Below, piece by piece: positions 24,546-37,100 of a DNA stretch of 64,000 nt (positions are counted from its first letter, which is position 1; the number at the start of each line of letters is the position of its first letter). The position numbers and the translations under genes are program-made. The DNA is from Carallia brachiata. Its lineage: Eukaryota > Streptophyta > Magnoliopsida > Malpighiales > Rhizophoraceae. The notes under the pieces are model-generated. The model saw nothing but the letters and a program-made list of their open reading frames with translations. It searched no databases and had not been told where the DNA came from. The stretch lies in NCBI GenBank assembly GCA_021464245.1, contig JADCRB010000053.1, forward strand, positions 448,054-512,053, given 5' to 3'.

Positions 24546-25447
24546 TAAAAATAAAAAAAAAGAGAGAGATTATATCGATGCATTAGACGTTGAGAAAAGA
24601 CTTAACTTGGTCACATGAAAAGAGAGAGAGAGGCCAGAGAATACCACATAGATATGTGATGGCATTTGAGATAAGCTAAAGTAGTGCAACCTTCTTTTCT
24701 AGACCCTAACATGTCTTCTCCAAGCAACAATTTTCCAAACCTCTGCTTTATCATCTCAATCTTTATTAAAAATTACTTTCCAAAAATATCAAAAACCATG
24801 GATAACACAAAATAACAAATTTTAAAATTTTTAAAATTCAAAATTCAAAAATTTCACTTTTTTGCGAGGTTTGAAGGGCTAAAGATTTAAAAGGTTCGTT
24901 TGTTTTGTCAAAAAGTTGATTTTAAAAAGTATTTTCTAAACTTTTTGACATTTGGAATGACGAAAAAAATTAGTGAATGGAAAAAGAATTAAGTCAACAG
25001 AACTTTCTAATTCTATTTAAAGTAAAATGACAACTAGTTTTTAAAACTAGATGTAGAGGTACCAAAAAAGGTCGTTGGGTCGAGTTCAAATTGGGTCGTT
25101 TCGGGTTTGGGTCATTTTAGATTGAGGAACTTATGGATCAAATTACTTTCGAGCCATTTTAGATTGTGTCGTTTCGGATTCGGGTTAACCCACAGGTCAG
25201 GTCATCAAAACGAAGACGTGATATTTTCTATGAAAAAATTTGAAAATTTTAAAAATTCAAAAAATTTTGTAAAAAATTCTTAAAAATGAAAGTAAATATT
25301 AAAATCAAAAATAATTTCAGATTTTTTTTAAATTCTAAAAACTCAAAATAAAATTTAAAAATTCATAAAAAATTTCAAAATAATTTTTTTAAAAATTTAT
25401 AATTAAGATTTATATTTAAAATAGTAAAATATATTTTTTTTATTATA
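24546..25447. other. Intergenic with a low-confidence repeat
   Basis: No gene. At 25060-25210 the alternating phrases gggtcgtttcgggtttgggtc and their variants look like the decayed end of a repeat; no partner end was found. Confidence 0.4.
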
Positions 25448-26584
25448 AAGGCAAAAATCAAGATTTGCCCCTCTATATTTGGATGTTTTTCTATCTGCAC
25501 CTACACCATTTTTCTTCGTGAAAATACACTCTTATCGTTACCTCTATTAGTCAAAATAAACCCAACAAACAACTTTTCCATTAAGTAGGGCCACGTGGCA
25601 TACACAAGCCAGGTCATGTTAGAATAGACTTGCCACGTTAGATTGAAATGTATGACGCGGAAGTCAATGAAAAAAGTTGTGAAAAAAAACTTAATTTTCA
25701 AATTTTTTATTTTCTGCAAATCTTATTAAAATAAAAAGAAAAAGAAAACACACACACACAACCAGTTCGAACACTCCACACAAAAGGAAGGCCCCAAAAG
25801 TTCTTTTAGTTGAATTCAACTCCTCAATTGTCACGATAACCCCCTATCCAAATCAACCCAAATTACAATACCGAAACACATTTTTTTTAAAAAAAAAAAA
25901 CTATTTAGTACCAATATATACAAAGATTACAGCTGTGTTTTTTTTTTTTAAATCCCAATTTCTTCACTGAATGGATGGAGAAAACTTTGATATTTTACAG
26001 GAAATAAAATACAAAGAGAGATGGCAATAAAGGGGATCGATTCAGAAGAAATTGGATCCTGATGATTAACATGAGAATTCAGCATCGTTCGCCAGCGGAC
26101 AACTCGGTCAGGCAGTGAGAACGCGACGGTGATGACGAGCATACGATAAGGACACAGAAAAATGTCGGCATTACGTTGATTTTCGTCTAAAGTTTAAGGA
26201 GTTCACTTCAAAGGCTTCAACTTCTCCTGAAAAAGGGGAGAGAGAGAGGTACAAAGAACGAGAGATTGAGAGAGAGAGGAAGCGAAGGCACCATTAGTAC
26301 GAGCAAGAAAAGTTTTGAATTTTATCTCTTTGCGACCAGAAATGAAAAAATTAAGAATTTTTTGGCAATTTTTTTTAAATTATTGACTTGTCACATCATC
26401 TATTTTAATTTGACATAACAAGTCTATTCTGACGTGACATGTATTGTATATGCCACGTGATTCTATTTAATGAAAAAGTTGTTTGTTAAATTTATTAGAT
26501 AGTATATTTTAATAAAAAAAAACGGTTGTGGATGTGGATAAAAAAATTCAAAATTAAAAAGGTAAATCTTGTTTTTTTTGGCTT
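25448..26584. mobile_element. MULE-like element with about 200-bp inverted repeats (Pack-MULE candidate)
   Basis: The left arm (25448-25672) and the right arm (26376-26584, inverted) match over about 200 bp, including aacaaacaacttttccatta near the middle and cacgtggcata further in. Such long inverted repeats are typical of Mutator-like elements. No transposase is visible, so it is non-autonomous. The 9-bp TSD could not be confirmed. The 700-bp interior is more gene-like than the arms. Confidence 0.7.
25948..26142 (-). CDS. Short open frame inside the MULE-like element, possibly a captured gene fragment
   Basis: A 64-codon frame whose N-terminal third, MLVITVAFSLPDRVVRWR, has gene-like composition. 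On the minus strand it is preceded by CT-rich, 5'UTR-like DNA (about 26220-26300). I do not recognise the protein. It may be the 5' part of a host gene picked up by the element, or chance. Confidence 0.25.
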   Translation of the reverse strand: MLVITVAFSLPDRVVRWRTMLNSHVNHQDPISSESIPFIAISLCILFPVKYQSFLHPFSEEIGI

Positions 26585-26825
26585 AATGTAAAATAGAGGA
26601 TTTATATATTATAATTTTTTATTTTATTTTTTAAAAAAAATATTTTTAGATTACGAGAATTATTTTAGATATAAGTTATTTCGATTTAAATTATTTTTAT
26701 ATCAAATTTAAATTTTTTTTTTTTTTTACTCGGATTTAAGTCAACTCAAGCCAAATCAAAATTTACAATTCCTTGGTCGCTCAATAAAGAAGCTTAAGCT
26801 TCCTTTTGTTAAATTAAAAAAAAAA
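26585..26825. other. AT-rich spacer
   Basis: Simple A- and T-runs, ending in an A18 tract near 26815. No feature recognised. Confidence 0.5.
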
Positions 26826-27400
26826 AAAAAAAAGAAAAACCTAAGAGAGAGGCGCAGAGGAACAGCCAGAGAACTCCGGCAAAATTCTCCAACCGTCACC
26901 TTCAGTACCGTCGCCCTAGCTTTGGAGGCCATCTGCAGCTTCGAGCGCAGTGATGCGCAGCCGCGGAGTCGAAGTGGCTCCGTCGATCTTCTCTGCTATG
27001 TTGTCCTTGGCCGTATTTGGCAATGTTGCCTCTTGTTTGTCTTTTTTTTTTTGATTTTTCCGATGATTTTATTTCTGGGTTTTGGTTTTTTTTTTTTGGG
27101 CATTGTTTGAGTTTTTGATTACTGGGTTCGTTATTGTATTTGGGGTTATCATATCTTCATTGTAGCCCAGTTCTCTGTGATTTTCTTGTTTAGTGCTTTG
27201 ATTATTGAACATAATTTCCAATGAGTTCAATTTGTGTTTGGTTCTTGGATTGCTGCCCAGTTCTCTTACTCGTTGGACTTACATTGATACGTTTAATACT
27301 GTTGAGAGCTTTCTCTGGTTTGTTTCAATAGTGATCCCCCTTGGTTTTTGCTGTAAATTATGTTTTGGGTCTGTCTTGGTTCGTTGATTTAAGAAAATAT
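26826..27400 (+). other. 5'UTR/exon-like island followed by intron-like DNA
   Basis: The stretch 26840-27045 is unusually GC-rich and starts like a plant 5' leader (cctaagagagaggcgcagag). It contains an ATG-less coding-like piece around EAICSFERSDAQPRSRSG. It runs directly into T-rich, intron-like DNA. No downstream exon was found. It may be the duplicated 5' end of a host gene; not identified. Confidence 0.25.
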
Positions 27401-28469
27401 ATATATAATCGATCAATGAGTTTCTTTTTTTTTAACCTTATGCTGGTCTTGGAGGAAAATTTACAATGATAAAGAGCATTCAATTGTAACTGTTTTGAAA
27501 ATTAAGAATATAACAATATCAATATATACGTTCATCAGTCAAATACAAACCTTGCAGGACACAAAGGAAACTTATTAAATGATCCGTAATATAACCATAA
27601 CACAGGTTGCTTAATTGGCATTTTAAGGTATCACTCTTTTCTTTTCATTTTATAAATAAAATAAAAGATATTGACATGAACATAGATAAAAATTTATGTC
27701 ATTTAACTGCTCATTAAGCTATGAACACACAACATAAAACAATTCTTACTTTCTCGTAAGTCTCACAATTCTTCCAAGAAAAAAAAGTTAGAACTTGAAA
27801 TCTCCAAAATATATCTTTGCTATGTGTATGTCTGCGCGTTGCGTTGATTGGAAGTCTAAAATTTATATTCATTCATAAACATTTAGCAAACAACTATTAA
27901 AATTGAAAATTTATGAATTTTTTTATGATTCATTGGATGCTACAAAGGCGTAAAAAAGGTATAGCACAAATCAAAACCGTATTAGATTCAACTAATAACT
28001 GTTTAGCTTTATCATATCATAAATATCTATGCATTTTAATAAATTTAGCCAATGTCAAATTATAATAATTTACACATGAATAACATATATCTCCTATCTA
28101 GCATTTCTAATTTATTGCAGAAAATCATAAACTAAAATGAAAAGAATAGTAATAAGAAGATTAATTCACCTATGTATATGGAAATCAAAATAGAGGAATT
28201 ACTAACTAGGTCTTAGCAATCATTTGCATAATATGCTTAATCAACTTTTTATAACCATTTGACATGAAAGGAAAAAAAAAAAAAAACAGAGAGAGAAATA
28301 TTTTTCCTCTTTGATGAACTTAGCTGGAATCTCATAATAAAAATCATTTGGCTCTCTCTTTTGAATATGCCCTTAGATTTGACATAGTGTATCTTATCAC
28401 AAATTAGAAAAGTTAAAGGAAGAGATATGATCAGTGTTAAGCTGTCAATAAGACTCTCTATTGTTTGTG
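27401..28469. other. Intergenic, nothing recognised
   Basis: AT-rich DNA without coding or element signals that I can support. Confidence 0.5.
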
Positions 28470-28538
28470 TTTATATGCCTTGTTCAAAGAGAACAAAAAG
28501 CCTAAGCATAGCGTGGAAATTTTTGTCTTGAAAATTTT
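28470..28538 (+). repeat. Inverted-repeat arm (partner at 29527-29595)
   Basis: About 68 bp including ccttgttcaaagagaacaaa recurs inverted at 29527-29595 with moderate divergence. The arms flank the first copy of the duplicated segment. Confidence 0.65.
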
Positions 28539-28570
28539 CAGTGGTCGCACATGAAAGCTATACAAAAATG

Positions 28571-29375
28571 TAATTAAATCATTATTTGTCTCAATGGGAC
28601 TTCAATCAAAAATTAATTAATATGAATAAAACAAAAATAGACAGTAAAACTTAAAAAAGCTCATATGTCTTATTTGATTGAAAAAGTCAGTGTTACAAAT
28701 TTCTATGGTGACTATGAGAATACTAGAGATTTGTGAGCACCAACATCTAGGTTTCTTTTAGGTGATACTTTTATTGGGACCCTTAAACTCCTTCAAGCTC
28801 GCTTTTTCCTAAAAAGTAAAAGCTTCAGTGCAGAACATCAAGCAACAAAAAAAAAAAAAACATGAAATGTTTTACAAGTAAAGAGTTGAGATATGAAGAA
28901 TCTTAAGATGGGTACTATTGTTGGAAAATGCACCCCACATCAAAACCCTATCTCTCTCAAACTCTCTCGCGTTTTCTTACCAAAGACCAACCCTTGCTGG
29001 CTGGCAGGGTGACCCTTTACTTCCGCCGGCTAGCCATGGAAGCCTCGCTTTTAACTCTCACTCTGCCCTTTTCATCCATTTCCTCATCCTTTCCTGCTCT
29101 CTTAGCTTCTTTTCCCTATTCCCTCTGTTTCCTTCCTCCACTAAACCTCCCATCGAAAAAATTGGGGCTTTTTGGCTTGCTATGTGTCAGTTTGGGCTTC
29201 AATAATGTCACCTAAAGATTTTCCTGTTCCAAATCCATGTTTACCCGGTGTTTTCCACTTTGTTTGTTGTTTCCATCGTTAGCGTTGTCGTCATCATCTC
29301 CGCCGCGGGCTCAGTTGCCTAAACTGTTGTACCAGTTGCCGGCACTCTTGTCTCAAAAGATGCCTTTGTTGTCGT
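28571..29375 (+). repeat. Copy 1 of a duplicated segment (pre-insertion flank plus 5' half of a retroposon)
   Basis: Aligned with 29592-30393 at an offset of about 1021-1025 bp. It includes the sequence left of the retroposon, the target-site phrase gatatgaagaatctt (28890-28904), and the retroposon 5' part beginning aagatgggtact. The copy stops at 29375, where a hAT-type end begins, so the retroposon 3' half is missing. Confidence 0.8.
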
Positions 29376-29524
29376 TAGGGGTGTTTGCGAGTCAGATTAG
29401 GTCCACTTGGGGGTATATCCGTATCCAATCCACCGTCGGCGGGTTGGATAATTTTCCATCCGCACCCAATCTGTCATACAACCCAATCCATCCAATCCAA
29501 TCCGCCAACGACGGATTGGATCAT
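29376..29524 (+). mobile_element. Truncated hAT-type MITE end
   Basis: It begins TAGGGGTGTTTGCG and contains tatccgtatccaatcc and acccaatctgtcataca. The same sequence, inverted, forms the right end of the hAT element at 55405-56274 (56274 back to about 56125), roughly 85% alike by eye. The other end is missing. Confidence 0.7.
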
Positions 29525-29929
29525 TGAAAATTGTCGAGATAGAAATTTCCATGATATGCTTAGGCTTTTAGTTCTCTTTGAACAAGACATATAATTAAAT
29601 CATTATTAGTCTCAATGGGACTTCAATAAAAAAATTAATTAATATGAATAAAATAAAAACAGACAATGAAACTTGAAAAAGCTCATATGTCTCAATTCAT
29701 TGAAAAAGTCAGTCTTACAAATTTCTGTGGTGGCTATGAGAATGCTAGAGATATGTGAGCAACAACATCTAGGGTTTTTTTTAGGTGATACTTTTATTGG
29801 GACCCTTAAACTCTTTCTTCAAGCTCCCTTTTTCCGAAAAAGTAAAAATTTTAGTGCAGAATATCAAGCAAAAAAAAAATAATAGCATGAAATGTTTTAT
29901 ACGTGAAGAGTTGAGATATGGAGAATCTT

Positions 29930-31005
29930 AAGATGGGTACTGTAGTTGAAAAGTGCACCCCACATCAAAACCCGATCTCTCTCAAACTCTCTCTCATTTC
30001 CTTACTAAAGACCAACCCTTGCTGGTTGACGGGATGACACTTCCGCTGGTTAGCCATAGAAGCCTCGCTCCTAACTCCCATTCTGCCCTTTTCCTCCACT
30101 TCCTCTTCCTTTTGTGCTCTCTCAGCTTCTTTCCCTTATCCCCTCTGTTTCCTTCCTCCACTAAACCCCCAATTAGAAAAATTAGGGTCTGGTTTGCTGT
30201 ATGTCAATTTGAGCCTTAATAATGTCACCTAAAGATTTTCCTTTTCCAGATCCACGTTTTTCTAGTGTTTTCCACCTTGTTCGCTGTTTCCAGCACTGAT
30301 GTCGTCGTCTCTGCTGTAGGCTCAATAGCTGGCATCGTTGTACTAGTTGTCATCAATCTTGTCTCAGAAGATGCCTTCGCTGCCAGTACCGTCCTACCGA
30401 CGGCGTGTGGGACAATCAAAGCCCACGCCTCTAGAGCTCGGGCTGACGACTCCAACGACACCCCCCGCCTTGCTGCCTCTGTCGACAATGTGCTCTCTAC
30501 CGCCCACTTCCTCTCCGCCACTAATCACGTCTCCGTTGCTGACCATGTTGGCATCATCATCACCACCGTTGTCTGCAGTCGCCGCTACTGGAATTGTTGG
30601 AAATGGCTTTTGTTGGACTTTTGTGTATTGGGTAATATGTATTAACAGTGTATTTTTTATGGTTGTAACTTAGCTGTTTCAGAATTCATTGTTGGGAATA
30701 CTAGAATGAATTTTGTCATTAGTCCGCCAAGGTGTGGTAGATGTTGCTGTATGCAATTTTCTACAGCTGGTTTAGGTCCAGTTAACACCTCGCAATTAAT
30801 TAGGTCTACTTGCAATCCAATAGGTAACTTCAGACTTTATGCCCTAATTGTTAATAATCAGTTTAACTATATGATATATAAATCTTTAGTGTTGATTTAT
30901 TCTCCTGGTTTAAACAAGTATTTTTAATGCTTTCGTATTGGCTCCATGTACAAATTCCCTACATATTAATGCAACAATTTTGGTTTCAGTAAAAAAAAAA
31001 AAAAA
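29930..31005 (+). mobile_element. Poly(A)-tailed retroposon with perfect 15-bp TSDs (1076 bp)
   Basis: The phrase gatatggagaatctt occurs at 29915-29929 and, exactly, at 31006-31020 after an A15 tail, so the insert was made by target-primed reverse transcription. It has a CT-rich 5' half with a GC-rich open frame (30265-30645, no recognised domain) and a 3'UTR-like end. It may be an internally deleted LINE or an unnamed non-autonomous retroposon. Copy 1 at 28905-29375 shares its 5' half. Confidence 0.8.
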
Positions 31006-31172
31006 GATATGGAGAATCTTCGGTAATGTGATCACCATTGGGAACGTTGGGGCTTTTGATTGTTGCTGAGAAAATAGGACATTTTAAGGAGGAACAAACC
31101 TTAAACATTTATTCCTTCGGTAAATAGGAAATTAAATGAAAAATTAAATTGAAATTTAAAGAAATTTAATTT

Positions 31173-32420
31173 GATGAAATAACGTATGGATATCATATTA
31201 TAAATCCTAATAATTAGAAAATTGTTTTAATTCAAATAAAAAGGTTATTAAAGCTTTTTTCCACGTAAACTCTTTTATTCCAAGAATTAACGGAAAGAAT
31301 ATGCAAAATATATAGTTTTAGTGTTAAATTGGATACTATTAGATTTGTTCTTAACTTTAATTATAGGGTTTATGAGAATTTATTGCCGTGAAAGTAGGTT
31401 TTATATGAGGACGTAGTGGTCAGTAGTGGCTAAGAGAATCATTTAAGAAATTAATTCTCAAGATTATGACAATATAATAACAAAAATATAAAAATTAATT
31501 AGTGATTCAATGGTTTTAAGCATCAAATTACAAATAGAGCAAAAAATTTATCACCTCATAATGTTTACCATAGATTGATGAAATAACGTATGGATATCAT
31601 ATGGTTTTTAAAAAAAAAACGTATGGATATCATATGATAAATCCTAATAATTAGAAAATTGTATTAATTCAAATAAAAAGGTTATTAAAGCTTTCTTTTT
31701 TTTCCATATAAACACTTTTATACCAAGAATTAAGGGAAAGAATATGCAAAATATATACTTTTAGTGTTAGATTGGATACTATTAGATTCCTTCTTAACTT
31801 TAATTATAGGGTTTATGGGAATTTATTGCTGTGAAAATAGGCTTTATATGAGGACGTAGTGGTAGTGGCTGAGAGGATTATTTAAGAAATTAGTTCTGAA
31901 GATTATGACAATATACTAATGGAAAATATAAAAATTAATTAGTGATTTAATGGTTTTATGCATCAAATTACCAATAAAGCAAAAAATTTATCACCTCATA
32001 ATATTTAGCATAGATGAAATAACGTATAGATATCATATCATAAATCCTAATAATTAGAAAATTTTATTAATTCAAATAAAAAGGTTATTAAAGCTTTTTT
32101 TTTTTTTTTCCATATAAACACTTTTATACCAAGAATTAAGGGAAAGAATATGCAAAATATATACTTTTAGTGTTTGATTGGTTACTATTAGATTTGTTCT
32201 TAACTTTATTTAAAGGGTTTATGGTAATTTATTGCTGTGAAAATAGGCTTTGTATGAGGATGTAATGGTAGTGGCTGAGAGGATTAATTAAGAAATTAAT
32301 TCCGAAGATTATAACAATATACTAACAAAAAATATAAAAATTAATTAGTCATTCAATGATTTTATGCATCAAATTACTATTAAAGCAAAAAATTTTATCA
32401 CCTCATAATCGTTTAGCATG
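31173..32420. repeat. Three-copy tandem repeat, unit about 400-436 bp
   Basis: Units begin gatgaaataacgtatgga at 31173, 31577 and (slightly changed) 32013. Each carries ttaaagcttttttcc-like and gcaaaatatata phrases in the same order. Divergence is perhaps 10%. Unit 2 has an internal 30-bp duplication near its start. Non-coding; not related to other repeats in the window. Confidence 0.85.
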
Positions 32421-32720
32421 GATTAAAGAGAAATTTTCTCTAAACTCTCATAAGATATGATATGATTTATAACATGAATAGATATTAAATTTGATAGCGT
32501 CGACAATAACTGAATTCTGTGAAAGTCGACTTTTTTGCCCATACAAAGAGGGAGGAAAATGGAGGAAGTTAGAGTCGAACTTTTATCTCTCCCATGAACA
32601 GAAGACTTATAGATCAGTTGAGTTAAACAACAAATTTTCCACGAATATACGGAAAAAAAAATCTATTTGGGCTGATAAATGTCCCGAATTCTTAAACTTA
32701 AAAAGAGAAACCCACATTCG

Positions 32721-32800
32721 GGGCCCAGTCAAAGAAAACCTTGTGACCCAAAAACTTTGTATTCCTGCCAAGGCTAACACAACAGCAGGCTTAAAACCCT
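32721..32800 (+). promoter_or_regulatory. PRORP promoter elements: site II and telo-box
   Basis: GGGCCCAGT at 32721-32729 contains TGGGCC on the other strand (site II, TCP-bound), and AAACCCT at 32794-32800 is a telo-box. This pair is common in plant genes for RNA processing and translation. Transcription would start soon after, in the CT-rich stretch from about 32815. The exact start is not known. Confidence 0.45.
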
Positions 32801-32814
32801 ATCGTCTTAACACG

Positions 32815-34187
32815 CATACTCTTTTTTCTGCTGCTTCTCTTCACCGGCCACCGGCCACCGGCCAACCGTATCATCTTTCTTCTTTCTCTCATCTGGTCTC
32901 CGGCCAAAAGGGCTGCCCCATATATGGAATTTCCTCCAATTCCTTAAGGAATTATCTCTATAATTTTGTTTCTTAATGAGAAGCTAAAAACCCATTGTCA
33001 CAGGCCAAAGGATTTCAAAAGTCTGTCAACCCATCTTTCTGGCACCCTTTTCTGCTCTACTTATTCTAACTGCTTTTGTAAAGATTTCTTTTTTAATGGG
33101 TATTTATTTTTTTTTTCAGTTTAGAAATTCCCTGTTAGTAAATCAAGCAAGTTCTCGTTCATCAAAAGCAAAAGCAATCTTGACCATCCGCAACTTTCAG
33201 GTTGTTTAACCTATCTTTTTCATCAAAAGCAATCGTTTGTCATTTAATCTATCGCCTTTAACCAACGTTTTGCCTTTACCTGTCCGCTCCTCCGCCAGCG
33301 CCGCCTCCTCCTCTGGTCGTTCTCTCTCACCTGCATCTTCTCTGTATTTCTGAACTCACAGTCACAGGCGAAGGAATTTCAAAGGTCACCCCATCTTCCC
33401 CTATTTGCCTTTTTTTTTGTGTTTTTTTTTCTGTTGGTTTGTTTGATCTGTCTGCGATTGGTCTTGCTTCTTTACTGTACCTTGAATTGCATGCTTGTAA
33501 TTTCCAATTGATTTGAAATAAGTTTATGGTTAAGCAAGATTCAGTTAAGCTAAGAGCCTAAGACGCTTCAGTTATAATATTGATGTTACACAGTAACTCA
33601 CCTTGATAGAGGCGTAAAGTAAAGAACTTTTTTTTTGGTATCGAATTATTCCAAACCCATAAGTTTGTTTTCCAGTCCATTGGAAAATTGGGTTTTAGGA
33701 AGTTTCGTTACAACTTTATTATCTAGTAGTGTAGGATGCACAATCTTTTGCGATGCTATGTGGTTATTTGTTGTTACATCCTAAAGTACATGGGGCATTT
33801 GTCAACATGGTGATGGTTGATAATCAGAGACATGGTTAATAGTGGAGTTGTGTTTCTTCTTACTATCATTTTACAAACTTCTGCATAATATATTATGCAT
33901 TCTCTCTGTTGTAAGTATATAATGCAGGATTGGGTTGAGTAACTTAATGTATTCTTGTTATGCTGAATTTTAGCTACACTTGTGGCATGACTTAATCCGT
34001 CCTATGTTTATGTCACAGGGTAATCTACAAAGACAGTTCTGTGCACGGTGAACAAATGAAAAGATATAGAGCAAGTCAGGTACTCTTGATTCGTATGGTT
34101 AACAAGATTATCTCGTCCTAGGGGTTCCTGAGCTTCTTTTCGTTGTCTTTCAACACGGCAAAATACGTCAAATTACAATTTTGATCC
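32815..34187 (+). other. PRORP 5' leader region
   Basis: The CT-rich leader holds two similar phrases, at about 32998-33045 and 33361-33405 (gtcacaggc.aa.ggatttca), a local duplication of about 45 bp. A 5'UTR intron is likely because tatgtcacag at about 34009-34018 looks like an acceptor, but the donor is unclear. The first in-frame ATG of the coding exon is at 34188. Confidence 0.4.
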
Positions 34188-37100
34188 ATGGCTGCCACCA
34201 ACAAGAAAAAGAAATCAAAAAAGAGCCTAACTCCAGAGTCCCAATTCAACTACAGCCTTAACTCGTGCTCCAAATCCAAAGACCTCCGATCTGCTATCTC
34301 CCTTTATGACGCTGCTGTTTCTGAGAGCATAAACCTCAATCAGCATCACTTCAATACTCTACTTTATTTGTGTTCCATTTGCCTTGCTGAGCCATCTATG
34401 AAAGAGCTATCTCTCCAATATGGATTTTGCATATTTGATCAAATGGTATCAAATGGGATCAAACCCAATGAAGCTTCAATCACTGCCATTGCCAGACTGG
34501 CTGCAGCAAAAGGGGATAGCGATTATGCTTTTCGTTTGGTTAAGAGTATGGGGGAATACAATGCCTCACCACGGCTGAGAACATATAGTCCAGTCTTGTT
34601 TGGGTTTTGTGAGAAGTTGGAAGCTGATAAGGCCTATGAGGTGGAGGAGCATATGGGAATTATGGGGGTGAATGTAGAAGAGCCTGAGATTGCTGCTTTG
34701 TTAAAAGTGAGTGTGGAGAGTGGACTGGAGGAGAGGGTTTATAGCTATTTGCACAAACTGAGGAACACAGTGAGGTGTGTGAGAGAGGATACTGCAGAGG
34801 TTATTGCGGAATGGTTTAAGCATTTTGATGGTAATGGGGCAGACTTGGATGTGGGTTTGGTGGCAGATGCAGTTATGAAGAATGGAGGCGGGTGGCATGG
34901 TCTGGGTTGGATTGGGAAGGGGAGGTGGGTGGTTAGGAGAGGGAGTGTGGATGTGGGTGGAAAGTGCTGTTGTTGTAATGAGCAGCTGGCTTGTGTTGAC
35001 ACTGATGATGCGGAAACTGAGAGGTTTGTAGAGTCTGTTGCATCTTTAGCTATGGAAAGAGAGGTTAAGGCTAATTTTAGTGAGTTTCAGGTAAGTGATG
35101 TTTAAATGAGAGGGTGGTTGGTGCTTCTTTTAGAAAGATTATATATGATTTGTTATAGGATGTATAGAATTATTTGCATGGTTTGGTACGTTCATGCTTG
35201 CACAGTTGCTTGTCTTTTTATTTCTGTTGCACAGCCACTCATGCATTTTGAATTAAAGATTTGGCAACATTTTTTAAGTATTGGTGTATTTGAGCCTGAT
35301 TGAGACCCAATTCTTTGGTATTTTTTGGCATACTGATAGATATTATGTTTGGTTCTATTGGTTCAAAAAATGAATCATAATTTACTTTTTTTCTTTTGGC
35401 AAGGTATAATGTTTATAGTGCTTGTCTTCTTTGTAATATAGCTTAGATATGCATCTGCGGAGAATAAATAGAATCTAAAAATTTAATATTTAGATTGGTT
35501 ATCCCTTCTTAACTGACATCTTAGAGTAATTTTTTTTTTAATTTTTTTTGTGGAGAGTAAGATGAGAATCCTTAGAAAGAAAAGAAATTGCTATCCCATG
35601 GAATTCAATATGCAATGGATTTACTTTTATTTCTAGGTAAAAGTCATGCTTTTATCCTATGCTTAGTTTCTTTCTTTATTCTGCTATCTTAGAGTTGGTT
35701 GGAGAAACATGGCAATTATGAAGCAATTGTGGATGGAGCCAATCTTGGGCTCTACCAACAGAATTTTGCAGAAGGCAGTTTCAGCGTTTCTCAGGTTGTT
35801 CAGTTCAATTTGATGGTCTTTTCTTGCTGGCTATTTCCATATTTCATTTTAACCTCACATTTGTATGACTCATTATCTTTGTGTTCCAAAACTTGCTATA
35901 GAGCAGCTTGATGCTGTTGTGAAAGACCTGTACAGGCGCACTGGAAACAAGTGGCCATTGATTATTTTGCATAATAAACGTGTTCGGGCACTCTTGGAAA
36001 ATCCATCACATAGAGAGCTGATTGAGGAGTGGCTAGAAAAGGATGTTTTGTATGCAACACCACATGGTTCGAATGATGATTGGTATAAGCCTTTGTATCT
36101 ACGTCTCAGCTTTATTCTCCCCACGCTTCTCTTCTTTCTTTGTTAATAGTTTTGGGAGAACCCAATCATCTTGTCTATTTTTTGGGGATTTCCTTCGTTG
36201 AAAAATTTTCATTTTTCCATAGTGCTGATTTAAATTATACGCTAATATTCTTGTGAGTCTTTGTTACTAACATATCATAACCAGGAAAATTTGAAAAAAT
36301 TTCTTTAGTTGAAGATGTTAATGCTATTAGACATATGAATTCCCACTTTTCAAGAAATTCTTGTGTTCTATGAGGATAATGGCATGTATGTATTAGTGAT
36401 GGTATCCCCTGACTGCAGGTATTGGCTCTATGCTGCTGTAAAACTCAGGTGCCTGCTAGTCACTAATGATGAAATGCGAGATCACATTTTTGAACTTTTA
36501 GCTCACAACTTCTTTCTCAAGTGGAAAGAAAGGCACCAAGTATGTTCAATCAGATAATCTCATTGATTTTACCAGATTTAAAATATTTATCCTGTCTTCA
36601 TCTAGGTTGGTGAGGACATCATGTATATTTAATCAAATGTAGCTGCATTTACATTGTAAATTGTGTCCATCTTCTACCAAAAGCTCATTGTGGCGGCATG
36701 TCTTTGGATACATCATTTCATGATTGTTGAGTGCTGCTTTTACTCAGACCACCAATGTTAATGAGCTGCCATACATTTATAGCATGAATTAGTGTTGACG
36801 GCAATGGACAATACTGTCCTTTTATTTTCCAGAATTTTTTTGTAACAAATTGCTGCTTACAGTTTGTATCACTGAGAAATTGGCTTTAGTTTAACTATGA
36901 GTTTCATGGTTGATTTAGCATGGAATGTGAGTTATACAGTTTAGAATGTCCCTAAGCTATTTTTCATTTATGAGCTGAAATTCTATTTTGCTAGGACAGT
37001 GAGCTTTATGAGTATTTGGAAATTGTGCGAGGTAGATACAAATCGGATTTGGTTGTTTTGTTTTGCTTCCTATGCTGGATTTGGCCTTTGTCACAACAGC

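Noticed and set aside
31173..32420. CRISPR-like array
   Set aside because: Units are about 400 bp, diverged and in a plant nuclear context; there is no short repeat with unique spacers.
34701..35002. Minus-strand ORFs inside PRORP exon 1
   Set aside because: Antisense shadows of the coding exon.
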